DNA of 64,000 bases from Mytilus californianus (GCF_021869535.1 NW_026262581.1:113302771-113366770), one strand, 5' to 3'; numbered from the stretch's first letter, positions 46,595 through 58,235 are shown. The notes: generated by a model not told the origin, from the letters alone. A program made the numbers and translations.

Positions 46595-46752
46595 AAAATG
46601 ATACTTTACGTGCGTCCAAAGCGCTTTGCTAGATTTATCTACATTATATGAACGCTAAAACCCAATCATTAGAAACCCAGGAATATGTATATACGTAGAA
46701 ACGTTAGGAGCTTTATGACCAAAAGGGACATAAAAAGAATAGCAAAATTCAT
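46595..46752. repeat. Dispersed-repeat copy, left part, split by palindrome
   Basis: GTGCGTCCAAAGCGCTTTGC, GAACGCTAAAACCCAA and GAGCTTTATGACCAAAAGGG match the family at 49745. The copy stops at AAAATTCATC and resumes at 47373 with GTTCAACTT, so the palindromic element was inserted into it. Confidence 0.65.
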
Positions 46753-47372
46753 CTTATGCCTAGTTCACACGTACATTTAATTCGAATTGAATTCGAATCG
46801 AATTCGCTAATCGCGTTCACACACTCTTCCTTTTTAATTCGAATTGATTCGAATTGGCTAATTTGCATTAACCAATTCGCATTAGAAATCCGTTTTTGTT
46901 GATACGAATTGAAAGTTAACGTCGTTCGGACAGTAAAGCGAATTTGACGCGCATTGCCATTCGAATTAGAATTTACGTTCGGACGTAAAACGTTTCGAAT
47001 GCGAATTAAACTAATTCGAATTAGTTAATGCGAATCGAATTCGAATTACGTGCGAATTGCAATGCGCGTCAAATTCGCTTTACTGTCCGAACGACGTTAA
47101 CTTTTAATTCGCATTATCAATTAATTTATTATAATTTAATTCGAATTACAATTTAGAAAGTGTTCACACCTCAGTTTAATTCGAATTAATGCGAATTAAC
47201 TAATTCGTATTAACGAAAACGCATTTCTAATGCGAATTGGAGAATACGAATTAGCCAATTCGAATTCGATTCGAATTAAAAAAAAAAGAGTGTGTGAACG
47301 CGATTAGCGAATTCGATTCGCATTCGATTCGAATTCAATTCGAATTAAATGTACGTGTGAACGAGGCATAAG
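46753..47372. mobile_element. Nested palindromic AATTCG-rich MITE
   Basis: The outer inverted repeat starts CTTATGCCTAGTTCACACGT and ends as its near-exact complement, ACGTGTGAACGAGGCATAAG. Arms pair for about 90 bp, with CGCTAATCGCGTTCACACACTCTT on one side. An inner inverted repeat, GTTAACGTCGTTCGGACAGT plus AAAGCGAATTTGACGCGCATTGC, runs from 46916 and returns inverted ending at 47102. AATTCG and its variants make up much of the sequence. No coding. The uninterrupted host repeat at 49940 (TTCATCTAAGGTCAACTTTG) defines the insertion edges. Confidence 0.8.
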
Positions 47373-47440
47373 TTCAACTTGCAAGAGGGGTTGGAAACTT
47401 AGTTTCTTGATAATTTCTTAATACAATGTATATCTAAGGG
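47373..47440. repeat. Dispersed-repeat copy, right part
   Basis: GTTCAACTTGCAAGAGGGGT then TTAGTTTCTTGATAATTTCTTAA continues the repeat left at 46752. Confidence 0.6.
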
Positions 47441-48462
47441 GGATTCGAGAATAGGATGCTATAGGATATACGTTTAAACAATAGTGAAACGGAGAAACGT
47501 ACCAAAAATTATAAAACTAAAACGAAAGCCTAGAAATTACCATTAGACGGCACCATATCTGTAGGCTTATACTGTGGCACAAAACATGATGCACTGGTCA
47601 TGTGAGTGGTCAATTATCGCGTTACAATTAATTATAGTATTAATATAACCTCTGAAGTAAAGTTGTAATTAAATAACTTTTTACAGAATCTTAATTTTGC
47701 TTCTATAGTAAGATTTCAGGAGTTCTGTCGTGCACTAATGATAACGAAGGATTAAGATTGTTTAGATAAAGTTGATAAATGCTAGCATGAAAATCAAAGG
47801 AAAAAAATAAAGGTTAGAGATTAATCTTGTTAGAAATGTAAAGAATTACGAATTAATGAGTTTGGTAACAAATACTGTTACGGAAATATCAAATGTACAA
47901 CATAAGAAACTATACAAATATAAATTTGAAAGAACGTTTGATAAATCTATTTCATTCAAACTGATTTAGAGTTAGCTACCGATTCTCCCGTAGACAGTTT
48001 CGTGATTTTTGTTAGTAACGTCGTAATTTACAATAGACAAACGAGGTATCGTTTTCGTCTTTTTACGCAATGGAAATTTTACCTTAAAAACATGTACTGG
48101 TAAAGTACCGACCATGATTACTGTGTATTGTTAGGATAATCCGCTTTTAACCAGAGTAACCGTTTAAGCAGAGATCAGACTCCTAAAATTGGGGGAAGAG
48201 AAAAAAGAAAATACTTTGGTGGAAAATGTCATTTTATTCTTATTGCGTCAACTTTGGGATCAAGGTTTTCAATCTGCAAATAACAAAGTAAAACAGTCTC
48301 AATGATTTATTATTTTAAATTCCATAATTCAATAATTAAAATGCACATAACTCAAATAGAATAAGCATTTTATCATCGAAAACACGTACCAAATATCAAC
48401 GAATGCAGAACAGCAATCCATACCTTCAATATCCTCAGTAATAAATATACTCAGACTTTTTT
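47441..48462. other. Intergenic, nothing recognised
   Basis: AT-rich with no exon-like or repeat structure seen. Confidence 0.5.
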
Positions 48463-49604
48463 GTCCCCCGCGAACGCGTTGCGGGGGACATAGAAATACC
48501 GGGCGTCCGTTCTTCCGTCCGGTCTTTTTAGCGCTCTAACGTGTACAGTTCTTGCCAGATTTTTATGAAACTTATATCATAGGTTTATATTATCAATGTC
48601 TTGGACGAGTTCGAAAAACAGTGCCGATCAATTATTCTTAAAAGAGTTATGCCCCGTAGAAATATTAATTATATAGAAAATTGCATCGTTAGCGCTGTCA
48701 TGTGTATAAAATTCTTAACAGATTTTTAATGAAACTTATTTCATAGGTTTATATCAGCAATATCTTGGACGAGTTCGAAAATCAGTGCCGATCAATTATT
48801 TTTTAAAAGAGTTATGCCCCTGGAAATATTAATTATATAGTAATTGCAATTTTAGTGCTCTCATGTGTACAATTCTTGCCAGAATTTTATGAAACTTATA
48901 TCAGGTTTATATCAGCAATGTCTTTGACGAGTTCTAAAATCAGTGCAGATCAATTATTTTTGAAAGAGTTATGCCCCTGGGAAATATTAATTATATGGAA
49001 AATTGCCTGATGACCGCTCTAATGTGTACAATTCTTGTCAGATTTTTATGAATTTTATATCATAGGTTTATATCATCAATGTTTTTGACGAGTTCGAAAA
49101 TCAATGCCGATCAATTATTCTTAAAAGAGTTATGCTCATTGGAAATACAATTGCATTGTTAGCACTCTCATGTGTACAATTCTTGCAAGATTTTTATGAA
49201 ATTTATATTACAGGTTTATATCATCAATGTCTCAGACAAATTTAAAAATCAGTGCCGATCAATTATTTTTAAAGAGTTATGTCCCTTGGATATATTGATT
49301 ATATGGTCGGAAATTGCGTGGTTAGTGCTCTCATGTGTACAATTCTTGCCTGAATTTTATGAAACTTATATCATAGGTTTATATCAGTAATGTCTTTGAC
49401 ACTTTCGAAAATCAGTGCTGATCAAATATGTTTAACGAGTTATGCCACTTAGAAAAATTAATTATAACGGAAATCGCATTGCATTTGCTCTGAAGCCTTC
49501 ATTTCTCTAAGATATTTATTAATTGTTTTAAAGGACAAAAAAAAGTGTTTTATTTAGTTATTGCCATTGTACCTTGGATAGATAAGTGCGGGGGACATTG
49601 TAAC
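48463..49604 (+). mobile_element. Hairpin-headed tandem-unit element, copy II (GTCCCCCGC/GCGGGGGAC)
   Basis: The 5' hairpin has a perfect 9-bp stem: GTCCCCCGC (48463-48471), loop GAACGCGTT, GCGGGGGAC (48481-48489), then ATAG. Next is GGCGTCCGTTCTTCCGTCCG. Six tandem units of about 160 bp follow; each has TGTGTACAATTCTTGCCAGA, TTTTATGAAACTTATATCA, GACGAGTTCGAAAATCAGTG and GAGTTATGCCCC, or close variants. The 3' end repeats GCGGGGGAC exactly at 49588-49596, then ATTGTAACTCTGTTC. Short open frames within units are by-products. Confidence 0.8.
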
Positions 49605-49744
49605 TCTGTTCTTTTATTTAGTTTTATTTTATTGTACATCAAACTAAGTGGTTTTTGTTTGCTACATCTGATCCCAATTGATCGAAATACCTTCATTTTT
49701 GTACTCTAGGATCCAAACATTAACCAACGAATTAACTGTTCTGC

Positions 49745-50115
49745 CTATTGAGCTGATGATAATCTCGTGAATTTACAGTCAATCAGCAGCAATATCGATG
49801 CAGTGCTAGTAAATGAAAACAATGCTTTATAAATTCCGTGCGTCCGAAGTGCTTTTCTTGATTTACCTTCATCACGAACGCTCAAAGCTAAACATTTAAA
49901 AAGCCGGGAATGCGTAAATACAGATCTAAACAGAATATCCAAATTCATCTAAGGTCAACTTTGCCTGAGAGATTTGGAACCTAAGTTTCTTAATAATTTT
50001 CTTAATTTATGAACGGGGAATTTTGAATTATATGTTAGAAATCATGTCAGTACCGAAGTACTGACTACTGAGCCGATGATACTATCGGGGACTAACAGTC
50101 CACCAGCAGCGCTAT
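49745..50115. repeat. Dispersed-repeat copy, fullest in the window
   Basis: It runs from GAGCTGATGATAATCTCGTG through CAGCAGCAATATCGATGCAG, GTGCGTCCGAAGTGCTTTTC, GAACGCTCAAAGC, TTCATCTAAGGTCAACTTTG and GGAACCTAAGTTTCTTAATA to TAACAGTCCACCAGCAGC. Copies or pieces of it occur at 2940/4540, 23850, 28015, 33460, 46595 and 61250. Confidence 0.65.
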
Positions 50116-50127
50116 TTAATAGCCTTA

Positions 50128-50530
50128 TTAGAAAACAGCAAAGTCTGTAACCCGACTCCTGCTTGTGTAATATTTCAAATTTACATGCCTGGTTTGTTCA
50201 GTCGAAGGGAGATAATCTTTTGTCGACTTAATTTGGAACAACGTCTTCCGAGAAGGTCTGGAAAAACTTACATGTTCCGGTGAGTTCCGAAAAAGTCCTG
50301 AAAAAAAAATCTCCATTTGTAGACTCCATACAGCGTTATCGTTCGGGTCATACTTCCCTTTCTCTACAAAGAAGCGTAGCATTATGTCACCACTGTTTCG
50401 CAGTTTGCTCCATTTGGTAAAAGCCCTGAATTGAAGGATAAATCGTTCGAGGACGTAAATCTGAAAGTTTACATAAGATGGCGCCGAGTAACTGGCCGTG
50501 TGGTTTTCTAGCATGGATAGTAAAAATGGT
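50128..50530. other. Less AT-rich block, possible exon or promoter region of unknown gene
   Basis: Base composition is richer in G+C than its surroundings. On the - strand a frame opens at ATG 50514 and stays open to about 50128; within it GAACAT|GTAAGT near 50270 would serve as a splice donor. On the + strand AAGATGGCGCCGAG at 50476 resembles both a YY1-type initiator motif and a start context, but its frame ends after 18 codons. No domain was recognised. This may be a first exon or promoter of an unidentified gene, or chance. Confidence 0.2.
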
Positions 50531-51780
50531 TTTATAAGCCTTAAAATAAGTTAGACTTGTACAGTAAGGTATGTTGTAATATAAAAAAGTTACTATTTAG
50601 TGCAAATAGGGATTAATACACTACTGATATCATGTACCCTTTCCTAGAATTAACTTTGTTATTTAAGAAGTATAGATGTTCATAATTTTATTATTAATCG
50701 AATATTTTTAAGGATTTGTGATTCGTTAAAACTTGATCACATGTACATTTGTATTTACTCAGTTTGCACGCCAATACTGTTGTGCTTAGCTTTCCGTAGG
50801 TCAAAAACAGCATATTGCACAGGGCATACATCATGTTACTAAAAATGCATTCTAAAAATCCCCAATTTGGTTGAGGTTAAAACGAAGTAATATCGACCTA
50901 GAGAAGCAAATCGACGACCTCGGACTACGTCCTCAGTCAATATGCTTGTCTTTGGTCGATATAACCTCGTATCAATCTCATACAAAGACTATAATTGTAA
51001 AATAGTTTAATTAATCGCCGTATTTGAATATCAAAATATGACCACTTGTTACCGAACGGATATATGGATTAAATTCGCGTGCAAAATTAGACAACGCGCG
51101 ACCGAACTACACATGGCGTATAAATATATTTGAAATTAATGCGCACATTTGTCAAAATGGCAGATCGGGCCAAAGACCACAATTAATGATCCGACGAATA
51201 TAGTTCCTTTTAATTAGAGTGTATTTTTTCTTAATTTTTTTTCTTTCCCTTCCTCACTCATTTCTTAGATTTTTTTGGATGGAAATGAAAGAAGAGAGGT
51301 GAAATAAACTTTTGGATGTTGTATTTTAACTGATTTTGATATGGAAAGAGTGATTAGGCCAGGTGCAAAAAGTTGATATTTACAGTTTTCGGAACATCTC
51401 TTGACTTGTCCATAGGGGTATGGATGTGTATTGGCTAAATTTGTAAGATGCTGGGGAGCGATATTTCTGAATGTTTGATATATGTTTGGACTAGTACTGT
51501 ACTTTACACTCACAAAATATTTGACAAAAAGAATCGGTGCAATTTTTTTAATGAAACATAACGTTATAAAGAACTAATAGAGAATTTAATTGTGGTCTGT
51601 GGCCATCGCCACTTCGAGAAGATTGATGGAGATTTTGAATCATTGTGAAAACAGGAAGTTGTTTTAAATGCACACAGACTATTAATTGTTGATATCTGAC
51701 GCGCGAATCTAGGTTGGAATTCTCGAATGATGGCCTAGTAAAAGGCCGGAAAGTCTCGAGAGTTATTATTGGCTTTGAAC
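50531..51780. other. Intergenic, nothing certain
   Basis: No exon-like segment was recognised. Confidence 0.45.
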
Positions 51781-51905
51781 TAGCTATTACACCACCAAGG
51801 TGAGAGTAGGGTTGAGAGCTGACAAACATGTTTAACCCCGCCACATTTTATATTTGCCTGTTCCAATGTCATGATTGAACAACAGCAGTAGAACCAATAA
51901 GGTTC
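51781..51905 (-). repeat. Fragment of the 63400-type dispersed repeat, inverted
   Basis: On the - strand it reads TGGAACAGGCAAATATAAAATGTGGCGGGGTTAAACATGTTT, then CTCAACCCTAC and a TAGCTAGTTCAAAGCCAATA block. The same wording occurs near 63680-63925 and 59080-59130. The - strand open frame extending to 51548 is not supported as a gene. Confidence 0.5.
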
Positions 51906-52019
51906 CAGAAACTAGTTCGAAGTTATAAGGCGTAAACAGGAGAAATCCAGTTTGTTACTGTCATCAAGGGCAAAATAACCACAATGCATTATTTATTTTA
52001 ATGACCTAAAATTATCAAA

Positions 52020-52690
52020 ATTAAGGCGACCGTACTTTACCGATGTTCAAATTTCGTAATTTGATCAGGAAGTAACACACAGAAACTGAGAGAATTGTTT
52101 GAAGCGTTGATAATAAACAAATCTGTGATAAAAATTTGTTCCAAGAAATTAAAAATGTGCGTCCATGCGGTCTTGCCAGATTGATAAAATGGAGGTATGC
52201 CCCCTTTGAAATATGAATTACATTGTAAGCAGTCTAAAGCCTACATTTCTTGTATGATTTTTGGTGAAATTTATAACATAGGTTTATAACCGCTACACCT
52301 TGGAAGTGCCGATCAACTATTTGTTTAGGTCCTCTTCTAAGATACTATAATCAATAAGTCAACTTTAATTGGTGAATGGAATAATTGTAAGATGTACATG
52401 TCTGTCTGGCAGGGTTCGTCTGACCTTGACCTCATTTTCATGGTACATTGGTCAATTTTACGTGTTCATGGTTTGGTATGTTTCTTGTATAATATAAGCA
52501 ATAGATCAACTATGTTTGCTGTATGGCATAATTGTAAGGTGTACATGTCTGTCTGTTTATGTTAATCTGAAATTGACCTCATTTTCATGGATCAATGAAA
52601 ATGTTAAGTTTAAGTAAACTTGTAGTAAAACTTTATCTTTAGGACTTTCAACATAAATTCAATCATGGTTAGTAAAACCGGCGACACATT
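52020..52690. repeat. Pieces of tandem-unit elements
   Basis: AAGGCGACCGTACTTTACCGATG at 52024 is a TIR-family end. A single unit related to copy II lies at about 52190-52325 (TATGCCCCCTTTGAAATATG, AAATTTATAACATAGGTTTA, GTGCCGATCAACTA). Two tandem units of about 155 bp follow, marked by ATAATTGTAAGATGTACATG at 52380 and CATAATTGTAAGGTGTACAT at 52528, each followed by TTGACCTCATTTTCATGG. Confidence 0.6.
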
Positions 52691-52965
52691 TCAGCGTGTG
52701 CACTCTAGTTTTATTTCAGTTTATACTTATTGTGTGCGATTACACCATTTTCCCAGATAAGGGGAGAATTTATCGCTCAAAAACAGAAATTTAGTGGTTG
52801 TCGTTGGTTGCTGTCTGTATATTTTTTACTTGTATTGATTTTGACATAAACATGGCTGTTTGTTTTGAATTGTTTCCCATTTTGTCATTGCGGGGCCTTT
52901 TTTTAGCTGACTTTACTTTACTATACTATACATGTACTATACTATATATATATACATAGTTCCTC

Positions 52966-53082
52966 ATTTTTCTACGTATTTACACACACCTGGTTTTTCT
53001 ACGTATTTATACACCCCTGGTTTTTTTCTACGTATTTATACACCTCTGGTTTTTTCTACGTATTTATACACCCCTGGTTTTT
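52966..53082. repeat. Minisatellite, four units of 27-29 bp
   Basis: Four copies of TCTACGTATTTATACACCCC followed by TGGTTTT, differing by single bases and T-run length. Confidence 0.9.
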
Positions 53083-53084
53083 AA

Positions 53085-53275
53085 ATGTTTATGTTTGAGC
53101 GTTCCTAACAAAGGTAAATCAGAAAAGAGTTTCGGTAGTAGTATTTTTCCATACGGTATGAGTTTTGCTCAATGCTGCATGAAGACCGTACGGTGACCTA
53201 TAGTTGTTTACATCATCGTCATTAGGTCTCTGATGGATAATTGGCAATCATACCTCATCTCTTTATTTCTATATA
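53085..53275 (-). repeat. Dispersed-repeat copy, inverted
   Basis: It has TGAGCGTTCCTAACAAAGGT, then CATACGGTATGAGTTTTGCT, GACCGTACGGTGACCTATAG and AATTGGCAATCATACCTCAT, the reverse complement of the start of the 63400 repeat. Confidence 0.65.
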
Positions 53276-54600
53276 CAGTCTAATACAGTTATATGAGCTG
53301 GGATTACACAGTTGCTTCCAAGATCTACATAGTATGTTGCAGACACAAATCTTTTATATATGGCATCATGTAACTAAATGGAAAAAAGATCTAAATAGAC
53401 AAATTAGTTTTTGATAATGTCCTTCTGAAACCAAATTCAATTTTGTATAATTGGATTTTCAGCTAAGTTTGTTTCAAAATGATTTATAAATATATAGATT
53501 AATACACTTTAAAAAGCCTGCAAGTCGTTATGTTTAAATTGTATATTTGTTTCACAAAGTAAATCAGTTTTATCAAACAATACTCAGAATTGATATGTTG
53601 ATTTAAAACAAAAGCAATAGATTGTTAAATAAAACATTGTTCAACTGGAGTAACGAAGCTTTTTATTTTTTGTGAATTGTATCTTGCTTCATTCACGGAC
53701 AACAGACATTGTAAAATATTCTATAGAAATGGTGTCGGGTAGACAATATCTAAGATTAATGCGTTGCTTGGGAAGCTGAACCCAAAGCATAAATTAAAGT
53801 TAACTGTCCCGTTGTTGTCTCTTTGTTTTCCTTGTTTGGACTTTACGTTCGATACTCGTGCAGCTAATCTGATAGCTAAAATGGTTTTAAAACGTTTGTT
53901 TCTACTTTGTATATGCTTTATAGTTAGATTTGGTTCAAAATTATTTCAGATTCAAATTTGGATCAACGTCTTATATAAATATTAGTTTTACAAGCCCACA
54001 TACATTTTTCTACTCTTTAAATTTAGGTTACAATATCAGAAAAACAATAATCCCAATCAATATTTTTCTTTATCCATTCGTCAAAAGAAATGGAAATTTT
54101 AAGCAATAGAGTAATTTCATTCATGCTACTAACATATCTTAATAGCAATATCGACCGTTCGAATCAGTTTGACAAATTGTATATCTGAAGGAAAATTATA
54201 TAGCCAAAACAATATTGGACTAATCTCTTAAATATCCTCTGCTCTCATCCAGGCATACTCGAATGATCCGCAAGAAAATCAAGTCAACGTTAATTGTATT
54301 TTATAGGAAAATATGATTGTCAATAATATGATACGGTTTTACGTAGGGTAACGTATAGCTAATATTAAGTTGCAATCACTTCACACACCGTGGACAATAA
54401 ATCGATTCCAAGCTATCAAATTGGTTTGTTCACTCATTTTACCATTTTGACGGTTGTAGATTTTCAATTTAGGGCTTGGTTTAGATAAATGCATATCTTT
54501 GATTCCCCTTTGTAACATCGATTTAAATAACAACTATACAAGTGTACACCAGTGATTGCAGATTTCATATTTCCTTTGATTCCAAGAAGTCGTGATGTAG
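53276..54600. other. Intergenic, nothing recognised
   Basis: A 73-codon open frame at 53764-53985 has no domain signs and was not called. Confidence 0.5.
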
Positions 54601-54758
54601 AAGCTGTTATACAAAGAAGGCGACAGACTTGTTGAATATCGGATATATTGTGACAGATTTTCTGTGTACAAGCAAAAGACTACTTAAGTATTTCGTCGCC
54701 ATACAGATGAAATACGACAAACGGATTACAGCCCTTTTCCAAGAGGGTTCTTGAACAC

Positions 54759-54845
54759 ATGGCCGCTTCCGGTAGAGCTGTGAGGTCAAATTCAAAATCT
54801 ACAGGAATGAATTCTGATATAGATATATGGCAACCTAGAGAAAAG
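54759..54845 (+). CDS. Possible first coding exon of an unidentified gene
   Basis: ATG in good context (GAACACATGGCCGCT) opens 29 codons, MAASGRAVRSNSKSTG then MNSDIDIWQPREK, ending exactly at donor AAG|GTAAGA in phase 0. An in-frame stop lies at 54708, so this is the first ATG. The small Ala/Ser/Arg-rich start and strong donor look like a genuine first exon, with a 5' UTR in the preceding 150 bp. No downstream exon could be joined with confidence within the window, and the family is not recognised. Confidence 0.4.
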
Positions 54846-55924
54846 GTAAGACTTTCTTAAAACTTTAGATTAATAAAAATATATGACATAAAGCTCTATT
54901 TTGAGGGTTTGTTTACAAAACAAAGTGTCCTATGTGAATTACTCAAACATTCTACCAAAACTCATATAATTGAGGAGAAGGTTGTGCTATTTCTGTTTTA
55001 TAGATATAATTTCTAAAGAACCTTTGACTGCACATTCCTTATAATTTCAGAATAAGCAAGTCACAGACAGGTACCTTTCATCGTTAAAAAATACAAGCCG
55101 CGTACGCACCTACACAAAAAAGCATTTGCACACACTTTTTGCACCTAAAGTCAAACTATTCACTTTTCTGGAGTGAAGTGCAGTTTAGCTCCAATAGACA
55201 TTCAGTCAAGAATTGGCTGCTGTTTATACCTTAACATATGTGTAAGTACTTTGGTACTGTCAAAAAATACTACATAAAAAAATGCAGTGATACATTTGGA
55301 GTTTTACTGGTTTTAAGCAGTGTCGCTGCTGTTATCTAGGCACGTAGTTCTAACTCTGTTAGACTGTTTTTAAAGACGTAATCTCTAATTTTTAGCCGAT
55401 TTAATAATAATCAACGTGCGGTTCGCTTGATTCTGGTCAAAATTAAATTATGCCTTCAAATTTTATTGCTTACCTCTGATTTCCCTTTTGTGACGTCACG
55501 AAAAATAGCGACCATGCCTGTTGCAAAGTGAAAATATTTTGATTAACGCAGATTAAAAATGAATACAATAGACTTGGTCGCACATTCTTACTTGGCAAGT
55601 CATGATATTTTGTTTGGAATATTCCGATCTTTACAATAAAAATATCAAAAATAACTTAAATGGGAAATCTAAAGCCGTTACTCGCTTTGTTCCTCGATGG
55701 ATAATTGTGTCAAAATTGAAATTAGTTTTGTGCTAACCATATTTAACCGAAAACTCAAAACTTCCAAGTATATTAATAATTGTTTTACTAGTATTTGATT
55801 AATCTAAAAATGCTTCTGCATCTTTTTTTTTCAAGACTGCATCTTTTACGTATCTGTCATAAAGATTCGTCAAATATTTAACACCTATAATTTCGCACAA
55901 TTAATGTACAATCCCTCTGAGTTT
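54846..55924. other. Possible intron 1, nothing recognised
   Basis: AT-rich with no clear exon or repeat. Confidence 0.4.
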
Positions 55925-56580
55925 TTTTTTTGGGTCACCAGTGAACATATTCCGGACCCATTATCGTTCCCGCCCGTACATTTCTTACCCCTTGCCATGT
56001 GGGGGCCGTGCCATAACGGCCTCTACCCAAATCACCGTGTTTTTTAACTCCAATGGCTCTCAACTGTATGGTCTGTTTTTCGAAATTGATGCATATTCCC
56101 TCAACCTAAGGCTATTTATTGTCATGTTTCTCATGTTTGAGGTGCAGTTTGAGCCCAAGTGCGAACCTCGTAAATTGAAATCGGAAAAAAAACTGTTTTT
56201 TTATCTGGAGGAGTGGGCTTCCCTTCGGTGTCTGAGACACATAGTACATAGGCCTAAAAATGACCTTCTTTAGACTACCATACTTAGATCAGGATCACTC
56301 CAGTTGCGGTCAATGTGTTTACTGGGGTCCACTCTACATGCAGACTACAGTGAGATACATCTATCAGCATCCCTCGGTCTTCCAGGTCAAGAAATAGAAC
56401 AAAACATTGTCAAAATTGACGCTTTTTGCACCTGATGACCAACTTTGGGGCAGATTATCGCCCACCCATATCCACCTCCTCACCCCAACGACCCTGCATC
56501 GTGATCCCCTATCTCAGCTTTATTTGAATCATTATGCATCAACATCAGGGTATAGGTCATTTGCATATAATTTGTATAGT
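55925..56580. other. Less AT-rich block of unknown nature
   Basis: The block is rich in CCC/GGG runs compared with its flanks and holds a 110-codon + strand frame (55941-56273) and a 68-codon frame (56407-56613) without recognisable domains. No terminal repeats were seen. It could be a decayed retroelement or an unrecognised exon. Confidence 0.25.
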
Positions 56581-57738
56581 TTTGCAATTAAACGAAAATT
56601 AGACATTTTCTGAAAACAATGGTAAGAGTTAACGTGGCAAGACTATAACACACCAGAAGTAGCGTGAAATATGTCGTTCTTGAATGTAAGCCGATTCTAT
56701 AAAAGTATAAATGATTGTAGGCAAAATGTGTTAAGAAAGATGGATTGACATGATTTGTGATAATGATCAAGGAAAAATAAGCTAAAGTAGTGAATACAAG
56801 TCAAAAATAAAACTTGTACAATGTTTAAACAAAACTTTCCTGAAAGCCTTTCATTTGAACCATAATAATTACTTTTGTCATTGTAATTGAAAGTATTCGA
56901 AAACTTTTTAAATCTGATTGATTTTGAAAAGAATAAACATGGATAGATCGATGAGAATCTAGAATTCACTTTCTTAAGAATAAGCTAGTGTAACCAATGT
57001 TATCCCGTCCATACTTGATGAATGCCGAGTGGTTTTGTCATTAACGATACTAAAGCCATGAGAGATTTTCAATGTATTATGTCCTTGATTGTGGTTTCTT
57101 CCCTCTTAGTATCATGTCAAGGAAACAATTAATTGACAATATGTATGGAAAACGTCAAAGATTCTATAAAACGTGAATTTATCTGTATCAGCATTGCACA
57201 TCGCATTTTCAGCTAACTTCAGCAGTAATGTTGACAGCATAGTTTGAATACAAAATGATTATAACTTAAAACAATTATGGTCCGTTATGAATTCAGCTTA
57301 TATAAAACATTCATACACATGAAAAGGATTTAATTATACGTAATATTTTTATTGATAAAAAGCCTTTGATATTGGTTAAAATTATTATTGTTTTTTTAAT
57401 CAAAAGTGTAGGGCCTTGTAATTGAAGTATGATTTCATTTGCAGAAATTCAAATAAGAATAATATTTTATTGTGATGTTGTTAATAAAGCAAACAATTTC
57501 AAGTATTATCTTTTTTATCTTTCCTTTTACGAAATACACTGTCAAATAAAGGTTGCAATTATGCATTTGTTGTTCAATTCTTATAGATACGTCTTGTTTT
57601 TAATTTTGAAACACAACTGAACTCTTTCATTGGATATCTTTTCAGTTTCGTGTGTAGTGGATGATATTCGTAAGAATTTTCAATGGTACAACCAGGTAAA
57701 AAAATGAGTAAAGGAACGCTTCGTAAAAAATAAACTCA
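56581..57738. other. No feature recognised
   Basis: AT-rich. A possible 44-nt exon near 57648-57691 was rejected. Confidence 0.45.
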
Positions 57739-57808
57739 TTATCTTGGTGTAACCAGGGGTGTTCATTATAGATGGAAAATTCCCTACACCCATGGTACAC
57801 CAAGATAA
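57739..57808. repeat. 70-bp near-perfect palindrome
   Basis: TTATCTTGGTGTAACCAGGGGTGT at the left pairs with ACACCCATGGTACACCAAGATAA at the right, two mismatches or so, around a loop of about 23 nt. It would form a strong hairpin. It may be a minimal MITE. Confidence 0.75.
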
Positions 57809-58235
57809 CAATTATTATTTCGATACAGTGTTTTATTCACACGGTATTTAGTTGACATTTTAATTAATTTCCCATGTCATGATGTATTTCATTATAATGA
57901 TTATTGGTTTATTTAATAATGTATTTCATGTTTATGTCGCACTAATACATACGACATTAACACATACTCTTGGGAACACTCATTAATTGAACATTAAAAG
58001 TCATATGCATTTTAAATGATTAATCTATATTCATTTTTGTATGTGGAAACTCAATATTGCATTTGGAGATCAGTGTACTTATTTTTATCAACAGTATCTC
58101 ATTATATCAGAGGTTACAAATAGTTTTCAAATCTAATTTTACATGTTTTTTCCGTGATTTTCACAAACATTTTTAGTAAAAGCAACATTTTGTGTAGCAA
58201 AATTTCGGTCTTGTTTTTGTGATTTTTCAATTTTT
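57809..58235. other. No feature recognised
   Basis: AT-rich; nothing seen. Confidence 0.5.

Noticed and set aside
50128-50514. 128-codon - strand frame as a full gene
   Set aside because: No domain, no joined exons, and a strong donor inside the frame. Listed only as a region of interest.
51548-51844. 98-codon - strand frame
   Set aside because: Its start lies in a dispersed repeat (GGCGGGGTTAAACATG) and the rest shows no domain.
57648-57691. Small exon (WMIFVRIFNGTT) as exon 2 of the 54759 gene
   Set aside because: The better acceptor gives an immediate stop in phase 0, the alternative acceptor is weak, and the donor GTAAAA is poor.
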